Origin: Nitrospinota bacterium
GTDB lineage: Bacteria; Nitrospinota; Nitrospinia; UBA9942
NCBI GenBank assembly: GCA_016234205.1
Contig: JACRGN010000304.1
Location: forward strand, 1-5,427
DNA length: 5,427 nucleotides
Reading direction: 5' to 3'
The translations under genes were made by a program, and so were the position numbers. How positions within the stretch are numbered: the stretch's first letter is position 1; the number at the start of each line of letters is the position of its first letter. Positions 1 to 5,387 of this stretch are shown here, in pieces. Under the pieces are notes generated by a model. That model ran no database searches. It saw only the letters and a list, made by a program, of their open reading frames with translations, and was not told the origin of the DNA.

Positions 1-917
1 AATTGAGATGGTTTCCAGCCTGCAGTTGTATGACATGATTCGCATGTTTTATCAGGGAACTGCTTTTTATGCGGGTCTGAGTGACAGGCTGATGAATCAC
101 AGGTTTTATAAGGTATCCCCTTAAGCTGGTTATTCTTATGACACTTTTCGCAGCTTACCTGAATATGTTTATTTGTAAGAGGATAATTTGTCTTGGCATG
201 GTCAATCTTTACCTTTTTCCAGCCCTCTGTTGTATGACACTCTATACACTGGGGCTTGCCCTTGTGTATATCGTTATGACAGGTTATACACTCGTCAAAT
301 TTTTCAATCTTATACTTATTCTTTGGATGACACTTTTCACATTTGACATCAAGATGTTTTCCTGTGATGGCATATTTGGAGTCTCTATTATGGCTAAACT
401 TATCTATATCCTTCCATCCTGTAAATTTGTGGCAGCGACTGCAGTCCTTACCAAGCTGCCCGGTATGTTTATCCTCATGACAGGAGATACAGTCCTTTGA
501 TAATCCGGTATAGACACCCTCTTTTTTATGGCATTTACTGCAATCAACCTTTAAATGTTTATCTTTAAGCGGATAACCTGTAGCCTCGTGGTCAAATTTC
601 CCTTTATCAATAGTAACAATCTTGAATGCCTTACCTTTATGTTCGCCATGACACTTTATACATGACTGGGAAAAGGTGGCATGCAGACCCTCTTTGTTTT
701 TTATCTTTTCGGCAAGCTTGTCATGACAAGCAAGACATTTGTTGTCGGGGATACCGCCTCCGAGGGCATGGCATTTTGTACAGTTTGTAATTCCTTCATA
801 TTTTTCATGGGCCTTTGAAAGCGGACCAGGGCTGATTAAAGAACCGACATCCTCTTGTGCCCAGGCAGTTGTTGTATATAATAAAACAAATAGTATAAAG
901 ACTAATAATTTCTTCAT
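1..917 (-). CDS. Exported multihaem c-type cytochrome, C-terminus cut by window edge
   Basis: I read this by reverse translation: 305 codons from the ATG at 917-915 to the left edge without a stop. Residues 1-20 form a signal peptide (MKK, hydrophobic run, AWA|QE), so the protein is exported and haem is attached in the periplasm. There are eleven CXXCH motifs (C46, C61, C86, C126, C143, C159, C193, C210, C224, C256, C292) and one CX4CH (C273-H279), so at least 12 covalent haems. After an N-terminal triplet, a three-haem module of about 65 residues repeats from about residue 108, 174 and 238. Each has an FxH-like start, KHxxV before CxKCH, CxxCH followed by DxH, then CxxCH and GWK. The extra histidines (110/121/151, 176/188/218, 240/251/283) are plausible distal ligands for bis-His haems, as in triheme cytochrome c7. 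An in-frame TAA at 923-921 fixes the start; no clear Shine-Dalgarno is seen. Likely role: electron transfer across the periplasm or outer surface; partner unknown. Confidence 0.93.
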   Translation of the reverse strand, partial: MKKLLVFILFVLLYTTTAWAQEDVGSLISPGPLSKAHEKYEGITNCTKCHALGGGIPDNKCLACHDKLAEKIKNKEGLHATFSQSCIKCHGEHKGKAFKIVTIDKGKFDHEATGYPLKDKHLKVDCSKCHKKEGVYTGLSKDCISCHEDKHTGQLGKDCSRCHKFTGWKDIDKFSHNRDSKYAITGKHLDVKCEKCHPKNKYKIEKFDECITCHNDIHKGKPQCIECHTTEGWKKVKIDHAKTNYPLTNKHIQVSCEKCHKNNQLKGIPYKTCDSSACHSDPHKKQFPDKTCESCHTTAGWKPSQ

Positions 918-964
918 TTGTTATATTTTGAAAATTTCTTTTAAGGCTTGTTATGGTTGGCTAT

Positions 965-997
965 ATTATCTTATGTAAGATTAAAAGAAGATTAAAA
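965..997 (-). promoter_or_regulatory. 11-bp direct repeat plus -10-like box upstream of the cytochrome gene
   Basis: On the minus strand TTTTAATCTTC (997-987) is followed directly by TTTTAATCTTA (986-976), matching at 10 of 11 positions. Five bases later comes GATAAT (970-965), a good -10 match. Direct repeats spaced one helical turn apart, just upstream of a -10 without a good -35, are the layout used by OmpR/PhoB-type response regulators. This could be an activator-dependent promoter for the cytochrome. The region is so AT-rich that chance similarity is a real alternative. Confidence 0.35.
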
Positions 998-1023
998 TAT
1001 TTTTTTAATGATATTTATTTCGT

Positions 1024-1039
1024 GAATAATATATTATTC
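1024..1039. promoter_or_regulatory. Perfect 16-bp AT-rich palindrome, possible operator
   Basis: GAATAATATATTATTC is its own reverse complement over 16 bases. It covers the proposed -10 hexamer of the cytochrome promoter (1033-1028), which is where a repressor dimer would block polymerase. No known operator consensus is recognised, and the sequence is low in complexity. Confidence 0.3.
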
Positions 1040-1056
1040 TAATTGATATTCGTCAA
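1028..1056 (-). promoter_or_regulatory. Sigma70-like promoter for the multihaem cytochrome gene
   Basis: Minus strand TTGACG (1056-1051), a 17-bp spacer, then TATATT (1033-1028). This is five of six at -35, optimal spacing and a good -10. It would start transcription near 1021 and give a leader of about 100 nt before the cytochrome ATG at 917. It begins just after the kinase stop codon, which suggests that the cytochrome is transcribed separately from the genes upstream. No GC-rich terminator hairpin is visible between the kinase and this promoter. Confidence 0.5.
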
Positions 1057-1063
1057 GCTAAAG

Positions 1064-2065
1064 TCATTTTATTTTTACACCACTATTATCTATCATATAA
1101 TTTAAAACTCTTGCCCCTGTTTTTTTCAGGGCGGTCTTTATATCTTCATGCCTATGCGGTTCTGAGAAGAATATTACACAGCCGCCGCCGCCTGCCCCGC
1201 AGACCTTTGAAGATATTGCACCGTTTTTCTCTGCTATTTCTATTAATTTTTCTATTTCAGGGGTGGATACGCCTTTCCATAATTTCTTTCTGTTTCTCCA
1301 TTCCTCTCCAATTAATCTTGCAATCATCTTAAAATCTGAATTAATAACAGCTGATTTCATTTTATCGGCTGTTATTTTTATAGATTCTAAATTTTTAAAT
1401 ATTTTTTTATTGCCGTCAATATGCCTCTTAAAGATTTCCCAGTTATTTATACCTGAATTTCTTGAAGAGCCGGAGTAACAAAGTGTGATTCTCTTTTCAA
1501 ATTCTTTATTATCTATTTTAAACTTATCTGCTCGGACACCTTCAATTGAGAGTTTAATAAAATGGAGTCCTCCGAACATTGCGGGGTAATAATCCTGGTC
1601 GCCTGTTGGTATATTTATAACCTGTGACTCAATATTTTTTGCAATAGTTATAATCTCTTTTTTTGGATATTTACTGTTTGTAAGTTTATTTAAAGCAGAG
1701 CAGAGGGATATATTCAGGGCTGAAGAGCCTGCAAGCCCGGCTCCTGACGGCGATTCGGAGTCTGTCTCAATATATAGCCCCGATTCCGGTTTGAAAAAGT
1801 TTATAGCCCTGGTGGCGAGTGAAAGGGTATGGTTATGCCTGATATCCTTTATTGAATCAAATTTTATTCTTTTTTTAAAGTCTCTTGATTCTATTATTAT
1901 CCTGCTGTCGTTTCTTGGCTCAATTTTTGTCTTTGCATAGAGATTTATGGCGAGGTTTATAGTGGTTGCTGATTCATGGAATAGATACAATGGCCATATA
2001 TCTATTGTCCCGCCGCATAGGTCTATTCGTGTAGGTGCATAAGATTCGATAACGGAATTGGACAT
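1064..2065 (-). CDS. GHMP-family sugar kinase, HddA-like (heptose-7-phosphate kinase type)
   Basis: The 333-residue cytoplasmic protein has the GHMP fold signatures in order. Motif 1 is APTRIDLCGG (residues 10-19). Motif 2, the ATP-phosphate loop, is PSGAGLAGSSA (106-116), one residue longer than the plain GLGSSA form. A GDQDYYPAMFGG segment lies at 155-166, and motif 3 is KVCGAGGGG (287-295). The family phosphorylates small alcohols or sugars with ATP. The N-terminal 'APTRIDxxGG' and the C-terminal EEWRNRK...KVCGAGGGG pattern most resemble D-glycero-D-manno-heptose-7-phosphate kinase, which feeds GDP-heptose synthesis for surface glycans. The substrate cannot be settled from sequence alone; a fucokinase- or galactokinase-like role is possible. 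An in-frame TGA at 2074-2072 bounds the start. No Shine-Dalgarno is evident. It lies 214 bp downstream of lptE, across a palindromic repeat. Confidence 0.85.
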   Translation of the reverse strand: MSNSVIESYAPTRIDLCGGTIDIWPLYLFHESATTINLAINLYAKTKIEPRNDSRIIIESRDFKKRIKFDSIKDIRHNHTLSLATRAINFFKPESGLYIETDSESPSGAGLAGSSALNISLCSALNKLTNSKYPKKEIITIAKNIESQVINIPTGDQDYYPAMFGGLHFIKLSIEGVRADKFKIDNKEFEKRITLCYSGSSRNSGINNWEIFKRHIDGNKKIFKNLESIKITADKMKSAVINSDFKMIARLIGEEWRNRKKLWKGVSTPEIEKLIEIAEKNGAISSKVCGAGGGGCVIFFSEPHRHEDIKTALKKTGARVLNYMIDNSGVKIK

Positions 2066-2079
2066 TTTAGTTCAAGAAA

Positions 2080-2085
2080 ATTATA
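2080..2085 (-). promoter_or_regulatory. TATAAT box upstream of the GHMP kinase
   Basis: A perfect -10 hexamer on the minus strand (2085-2080), 14 bases before the kinase ATG. It lies just outside the gene-proximal arm of the palindromic element at 2093-2264. No convincing -35 exists at 16-18 bp upstream, where the element arm lies. If it is used, the leader would be only a few bases long, which fits the lack of a Shine-Dalgarno sequence. Confidence 0.35.
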
Positions 2086-2092
2086 AAAATTT

Positions 2093-2264
2093 GCCACTGA
2101 GGCACGGAGACACAGAGGAAAACAATAAGGAGAAATGGGGAAATTTGAGAAAGAGGGGATAGAAAAAATATTTTATTTTCCCTTTTCTCCATCTCTCCAT
2201 CTTCTTCCTTTCTACTTAATCTTTTTTGTTTTTGTATCTCTATGTGCCTCTGAGTCTCTGTGGT
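2093..2264. repeat. Long imperfect palindromic element with purine-rich and pyrimidine-rich halves
   Basis: This element fills most of the lptE-kinase gap. The outer arms pair: CCACTGAGGCACGGAG from 2095 rightward against CCACAGAGACTCAGAG read on the minus strand from 2263, matching at 18 of the first 24 positions. The inner arms also correspond: GAGAAAGAGGGGATAG on the left against GGAGAAAAGGGAAAAT on the minus strand of the right, meeting near an A/T centre at about 2170. The left half is almost all purine and the right half almost all pyrimidine on the plus strand. I see no coding signature or transposase. The outer arms share the CCAC-AGA-CAC style of the element at 5319-5387, which suggests a dispersed intergenic repeat family. 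Confidence 0.7.
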
Positions 2265-2279
2265 TTATTTTATTCTATT

Positions 2280-2852
2280 TCAAAATCCTTCAACAACAAT
2301 ATTTACGATCTCTTGGGCAAGTTTCTTTCCAGCCTGTCTTATTGCCTCGAGTCTTTGGATATCTGTCTCAGTTACGCTTTGAGATACTTTATAATCCCAC
2401 TTGGTGTAAAGCTCCTGCTGGAGAATAACATTATCTTTTCCCCTCTCTTCCAGCTTTATCATTACTCCTATCTCTACCCAGTATTCAGTTGCATTGTCCC
2501 TTGAATCAAATGCGACAGGTTTAAGAGAATATCTTATTATCTCTCCATTCAGAATTAGGTCTGAATCTCCGTCTCCCATCATTTTTAATCTTCCGTCCTC
2601 TATAAATCCATCCCTTATACGGTTGGTTATCTCAAATTCAATATTTGGCTCTCCTGATTTATTCTGGAAGATTGGTATGGAGATACTCTTTATATTTTGA
2701 GGGAGGGATGAGCCTTTGCCGACCAAATTGTAACCGCAGGATGAAAATAAGAGACAGCAGGCAATAGGCAATAGGCAATAGGCAATAGGCAAGATGTAAG
2801 ATTTTTTCTGTTTTCTGTATTCTGTTTTCTGTCTTCTGTTCTCTGTAGTCAT
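2280..2852 (-). CDS. lptE: LptE-like outer-membrane LPS-assembly lipoprotein with repeat-built signal peptide
   Basis: LptE is the lipoprotein plug and partner of LptD, which inserts lipopolysaccharide into the outer membrane. Supporting features: a lipoprotein signal ending LLFSSC with C39 as the lipidated residue; CGYNL directly after it, as is usual in this family; total length 190; a following domain with SLPQNIKSISIPIF and ITNRIRDGF segments typical of LptE/RlpB; and position right after leuS, a common pairing. Unusually, residues 4-17 (basic) are encoded by one heptanucleotide tandem repeat and residues 21-33 (hydrophobic) by another, so the signal peptide is nearly all repeat. The mature domain looks ordinary. 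The start overlaps the leuS stop as ATGA, implying translational coupling, and a GGTGAG Shine-Dalgarno lies 9 bases upstream. A gain or loss of a single repeat unit would shift the frame before the lipobox. Confidence 0.85.
   Translation of the reverse strand: MTTENRRQKTEYRKQKKSYILPIAYCLLPIACCLLFSSCGYNLVGKGSSLPQNIKSISIPIFQNKSGEPNIEFEITNRIRDGFIEDGRLKMMGDGDSDLILNGEIIRYSLKPVAFDSRDNATEYWVEIGVMIKLEERGKDNVILQQELYTKWDYKVSQSVTETDIQRLEAIRQAGKKLAQEIVNIVVEGF
2761..2788 (-). repeat. Tandem heptamer (CTATTGC)x4 encoding the LptE signal h-region
   Basis: Four exact copies of GCAATAG on the plus strand (CTATTGC on the coding strand), with a partial copy at 2789-2792. Read in triplets, the heptamer cycles through all three frames and gives the hydrophobic heptapeptide LPIAYCL. 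It therefore supplies most of the membrane-spanning part of the lipoprotein signal. Read in the opposite orientation it contains TAG and would not be open. The copies are identical, which points to recent expansion or active slippage. Confidence 0.95.
2804..2845 (-). repeat. Degenerate tandem heptamer (ACAGAAN)x6 encoding the LptE n-region
   Basis: Six contiguous 7-bp units on the plus strand: TTTTCTG, TTTTCTG, TATTCTG, TTTTCTG, TCTTCTG, TTCTCTG. On the coding strand they read ACAGAAA-like and encode the charged stretch at residues 4-16 (ENRRQKTEYRKQK). The array begins about two codons after the lptE ATG. It is the same repeat family as the ACAGAAG array inside leuS at 3341-3375. Confidence 0.9.
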
Positions 2853-5305
2853 ATCACTATACTCACCAATTTTTTTGGCACTATTACAAATTTTTTAATC
2901 TCTTTATGGCTAGTCCACTCTTTAACCTTTATATCAGAAAGGACGGTATTCTTCAAATCATCATCGGAAATATCTACATTTACAGTAATCCTGCTCCTTA
3001 CTTTTCCGTTTATCTGGATTATTATCGTCATCTCTTCTGATTTGATAAATTCAGGATTATAAGAGGGACAGGGTTCTTTAGTTACGCTCCCCTTGTTTCC
3101 CATCATCTCCCACATCTCTTCTGCTATATGGGGGACAAAAGGGGAGAGGAGTATAATAAGAGTGTTAATCGCCTCTCTGAATTCGGAATTCACCCCTGAC
3201 CCCTGAATTTGATAAAGGACATTTACAAATTCCATTATTGCACTTATTGCAGTATTAAAATGAAATCTTTCCTCAATGTCCTCTGTAACCTTCTTTATAG
3301 TTAAATGTGTAATCCTCCTCAATTGTGAATTGTTAATTACTTCTGTCTTCTGCCTTCTGTCTTCTGTCTTCTGTCTTATTGCCAGTCTCCATACCCTGTT
3401 TAAAAATCTGTATGCACCTTCAACACCCTGATCATTCCAGTCTAAATCTTTTTCGGGGGGGGAGGTAAATAAGATAAAGAGACGGGCAGTATCCGCACCA
3501 TATTTATCAATGATATCATCAGGGTCAACTACATTCTCTTTTGATTTTGACATCTTCGCACCATCTTTTACAACCATCCCCTGTGTTAGGAGGTTTGTGA
3601 ATGGTTCATTAGAATTTACCAAGCCAATGTCATTCAGAAATTTTGTAAAGAATCGGGCATAGAGGAGATGAAGGACGGCATGTTCTATACCCCCAATATA
3701 CTGGTCAACAGGCATCCAGTATTTAATTGCCTCATTTTTTACCGGGTAATCCTCATATCTTGGGGATGTATATCTGAGAAAATACCATGAGGAGCATATA
3801 AAGGTATCCATTGTATCAGTTTCCCGTCTCGCATCACTTTTACATTTTGGACATTTCACTTTTATAAACTTTTCATTGTTCACTAATGGAGATTTCCCAT
3901 CAGGGGGGAAATCAATATCTGTAGGGAGGGTTACAGGAAGGTCTTCATAGGGAACAGGGACAACACCGCAGGTATCACAATATATAACAGGAATAGGGGT
4001 TCCCCAGTATCTCTGTCTTGAAATTCCCCAGTCCCTCAAGCGGTAATTTACTGTCTTTTTTCCAATTTTATTATCCCGGAGATAATCCCCAATTTTATCA
4101 AGTGCCTCTTTGCTGTTTAGTCCATTAAATTGTCCTGAGTTGATAATATTCCCTTCACCTGTAAATGCACCTTCCATTGTTTGTGTATTTAGATTTACAT
4201 CATCAGGGCTTATCACAATTCTTATTGGCAGATTATATTTCTTTGCAAATTCAAAGTCTCTCTGGTCGTGGGCTGGGACAGACATAATAGCACCTGTTCC
4301 ATACTCTATCAGGACAAAATTTGCGAGATAGATAGGTATTTTTTCTTTGTTCATCGGGTTTATAGCATACCTCCCTGTGAATACCCCTTTCTTTTCCGTC
4401 TCTTCAGAACTCCTCATCCTCTTATCTTCACGGCTGATCTCCTCTATAAATTTTTTTACTGCATCCTCTTGCCCTGTCCCATTTACCAGTTCAGATACCA
4501 ATGGATGCTCAGGTGACATACACATAAATGTAGCCCCAAAGAGGGTATCATGCCTTGTAGTAAAAATCTTTATAGCCTTGTCAGAGCCTTCAACCGGAAA
4601 ATCTACTTCAGCACCGTAGCTCTTGCCTATCCAGTTCCTCTGCATGGTTAAAACTCTTTCATTCCAGCCTGATGCCAATCTTTCGCAACCTTTTAGAAGT
4701 TCTTCTGCGTAATCTGTGATTTTTAAAAACCAGCCCTCCAGTTCCTTTTGTATAACAACAGATTCACATCTCCAGCAAAGACCATCCTCTACCTGTTCAT
4801 TTGCAAGGACGGTCTGGCATGAGTTGCACCAGTTTACAAACCCCTTCTTTCTGTAGGCAAGTCCTTTCTCAAGCATCTTTAAGAAAATCCACTGACTCCA
4901 CTTATAATATTTTTGATTGCATGTAGCTATCTCCCTTTCCCAGTCATAACTTAAGCCGAGCATATTCAACTGTTTTCTCATGTAGTTGATATTGTCTATT
5001 GTCCATCTGACAGGATGAACTCCATGTTTTATGGCGGCGTTTTCTGCCGGTAGCCCGAATGCATCCCATCCCATAGGATGGAGGACATTATATCCCTGCA
5101 TTTTTTTGAACCTCGCAAGGACATCGCCAATCGTATAATTCCTCACATGCCCCATGTGAATCTTTCCAGATGGATATGGAAACATCTCAAGGAGGTAATA
5201 TTTCTTTTTTGATGGGTCTTCGTCAACCTTGAAAATCTTATCTTCTTCCCATCTCTTCTGCCATTTAGATTCTATCTCTTTAAAATTATAGCTTTGTTCA
5301 GTCAT
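2849..5305 (-). CDS. leuS: Leucyl-tRNA synthetase (LeuRS), class Ia
   Basis: The enzyme charges tRNA-Leu with leucine in the cytoplasm and edits mischarged products. The 818-residue length fits bacterial LeuRS. Signatures in order: PYPSGKIHMGH (43-53, with HIGH as HMGH), HPMGWDAFGLPAENAA (76-91), a zinc-ribbon set C160/C163/C177/C180, CP1 editing motifs TTRHDTLFG (249-257) and EYGTGAIMSVPAHDQRDF (334-351, with the conserved Asp at 347), DWGISRQRYWG (425-435), a second Cys set C443/C446/C485/C488, KMSKS (584-588), then the anticodon-binding and C-terminal domains ending VPKKLVSIVI. All key residues are present. The start is fixed by an in-frame TAA at 5314-5312; no Shine-Dalgarno is visible. 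Odd features: heptamer repeats encode variable loops at about residues 644-663 and 700-706, and a run of eight C encodes the SPP of TSPPEKD. The stop overlaps the lptE start. Confidence 0.98.
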   Translation of the reverse strand: MTEQSYNFKEIESKWQKRWEEDKIFKVDEDPSKKKYYLLEMFPYPSGKIHMGHVRNYTIGDVLARFKKMQGYNVLHPMGWDAFGLPAENAAIKHGVHPVRWTIDNINYMRKQLNMLGLSYDWEREIATCNQKYYKWSQWIFLKMLEKGLAYRKKGFVNWCNSCQTVLANEQVEDGLCWRCESVVIQKELEGWFLKITDYAEELLKGCERLASGWNERVLTMQRNWIGKSYGAEVDFPVEGSDKAIKIFTTRHDTLFGATFMCMSPEHPLVSELVNGTGQEDAVKKFIEEISREDKRMRSSEETEKKGVFTGRYAINPMNKEKIPIYLANFVLIEYGTGAIMSVPAHDQRDFEFAKKYNLPIRIVISPDDVNLNTQTMEGAFTGEGNIINSGQFNGLNSKEALDKIGDYLRDNKIGKKTVNYRLRDWGISRQRYWGTPIPVIYCDTCGVVPVPYEDLPVTLPTDIDFPPDGKSPLVNNEKFIKVKCPKCKSDARRETDTMDTFICSSWYFLRYTSPRYEDYPVKNEAIKYWMPVDQYIGGIEHAVLHLLYARFFTKFLNDIGLVNSNEPFTNLLTQGMVVKDGAKMSKSKENVVDPDDIIDKYGADTARLFILFTSPPEKDLDWNDQGVEGAYRFLNRVWRLAIRQKTEDRRQKTEVINNSQLRRITHLTIKKVTEDIEERFHFNTAISAIMEFVNVLYQIQGSGVNSEFREAINTLIILLSPFVPHIAEEMWEMMGNKGSVTKEPCPSYNPEFIKSEEMTIIIQINGKVRSRITVNVDISDDDLKNTVLSDIKVKEWTSHKEIKKFVIVPKKLVSIVI
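2862..2867 (-). promoter_or_regulatory. Shine-Dalgarno GGTGAG for lptE
   Basis: GGTGAG on the minus strand ends 9 bases before the lptE ATG and lies inside the last codons of leuS. GGTGA matches the 3' part of the AGGAGGTGA consensus. It is the only recognisable ribosome-binding site among the four genes. It supports the start at 2852 rather than a later start past the repeats. Confidence 0.55.
3193..3206 (-). repeat. Two-copy heptamer CCCCTGA within leuS
   Basis: Two exact adjacent copies of CCCCTGA on the plus strand (TCAGGGG on the coding strand). They encode QGSG in a loop between helices of the LeuRS anticodon-binding domain, in the segment QIQGSGVNSE. Two copies alone could be chance. 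The finding gains weight from the other 7-bp arrays in the window. Confidence 0.5.
3321..3338 (-). repeat. Short heptamer AATTGTK, about 2.6 copies, within leuS
   Basis: AATTGTG, AATTGTT and AATT follow one another on the plus strand with a 7-bp period, directly beside the TTCTGTC array. They encode the INNSQL part of the same variable LeuRS loop. Together the two arrays make up nearly the whole loop. Confidence 0.45.
3341..3375 (-). repeat. Tandem heptamer (ACAGAAG)x5 inside leuS
   Basis: Five contiguous units on the plus strand: TTCTGTC, TTCTGCC, then TTCTGTC three times. The coding strand reads ACAGAAG and gives RQKTEDRRQKTE at residues 644-655 of LeuRS, 56 residues after KMSKS. The reading frame stays open on both sides and the conserved helices before (FLNRVWRL) and after (KKVTEDIEERFHFNTA) are intact. 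Confidence 0.93.
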
Positions 5306-5310
5306 AGAAA

Positions 5311-5316
5311 ATTATA
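5311..5316 (-). promoter_or_regulatory. TATAAT box immediately upstream of leuS
   Basis: A perfect -10 hexamer on the minus strand (5316-5311), only five bases before the leuS ATG. Initiation from it would place the transcript start at or next to the ATG, giving a leaderless mRNA. A TTGTGC at 5341-5336 is a weak -35 with a long 19-bp spacer, lying in the palindrome arm. A conventional promoter may instead lie upstream: TTGACT occurs at 5423-5418, but no good -10 follows it. Confidence 0.3.
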
Positions 5317-5318
5317 TA

Positions 5319-5387
5319 GCCACCAAGACACAAAGGCACAAAGAAAAAAATAATTTCTTATTCTTAGTGTCTTCGGGTCTTTGTGGC
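5319..5387. repeat. 69-bp imperfect palindrome in the leuS leader
   Basis: The left arm starts GCCACCAAGACACAAAGG at 5319. The right arm, read on the minus strand from 5387, starts GCCACAAAGACCCGAAGA. They match at 26 of 34 positions, meeting in an AT-rich centre near 5353. Within each arm an AAGACAC-like word recurs roughly every 8-9 bases. It could form a long stem-loop or a cruciform. The outer arms resemble those of the element at 2093-2264. It ends 13 bases before leuS. No transposase or target duplication is seen. Confidence 0.75.

Noticed and set aside
138..500. Plus-strand open frame that looks hydrophobic
   Set aside because: It is antisense to the multihaem cytochrome. The reverse complement of repeated CXXCH codons produces recurring M-T words and a falsely membrane-like protein.
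739..978. Plus-strand open frame of 79 codons
   Set aside because: It is antisense to the cytochrome signal peptide and promoter region, with no ribosome-binding site or recognisable domain.
991..1009. ATTAAAA/TTTTAAT hairpin as a kinase terminator
   Set aside because: The stem is seven A/T pairs only, too weak for an intrinsic terminator, and it lies downstream of the proposed cytochrome promoter.
2093..2264. Insertion sequence or MITE with a named family
   Set aside because: No transposase, clear terminal repeat signature or target duplication could be identified, so it is listed only as a palindromic repeat.
2135..2428. Plus-strand open frames over the palindrome and the lptE end
   Set aside because: They translate pyrimidine-rich repeat sequence and antisense lptE; composition explains the hydrophobic look.
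2761..2845. CRISPR-like array
   Set aside because: The repeats are contiguous 7-mers with no spacers and lie inside a coding frame.
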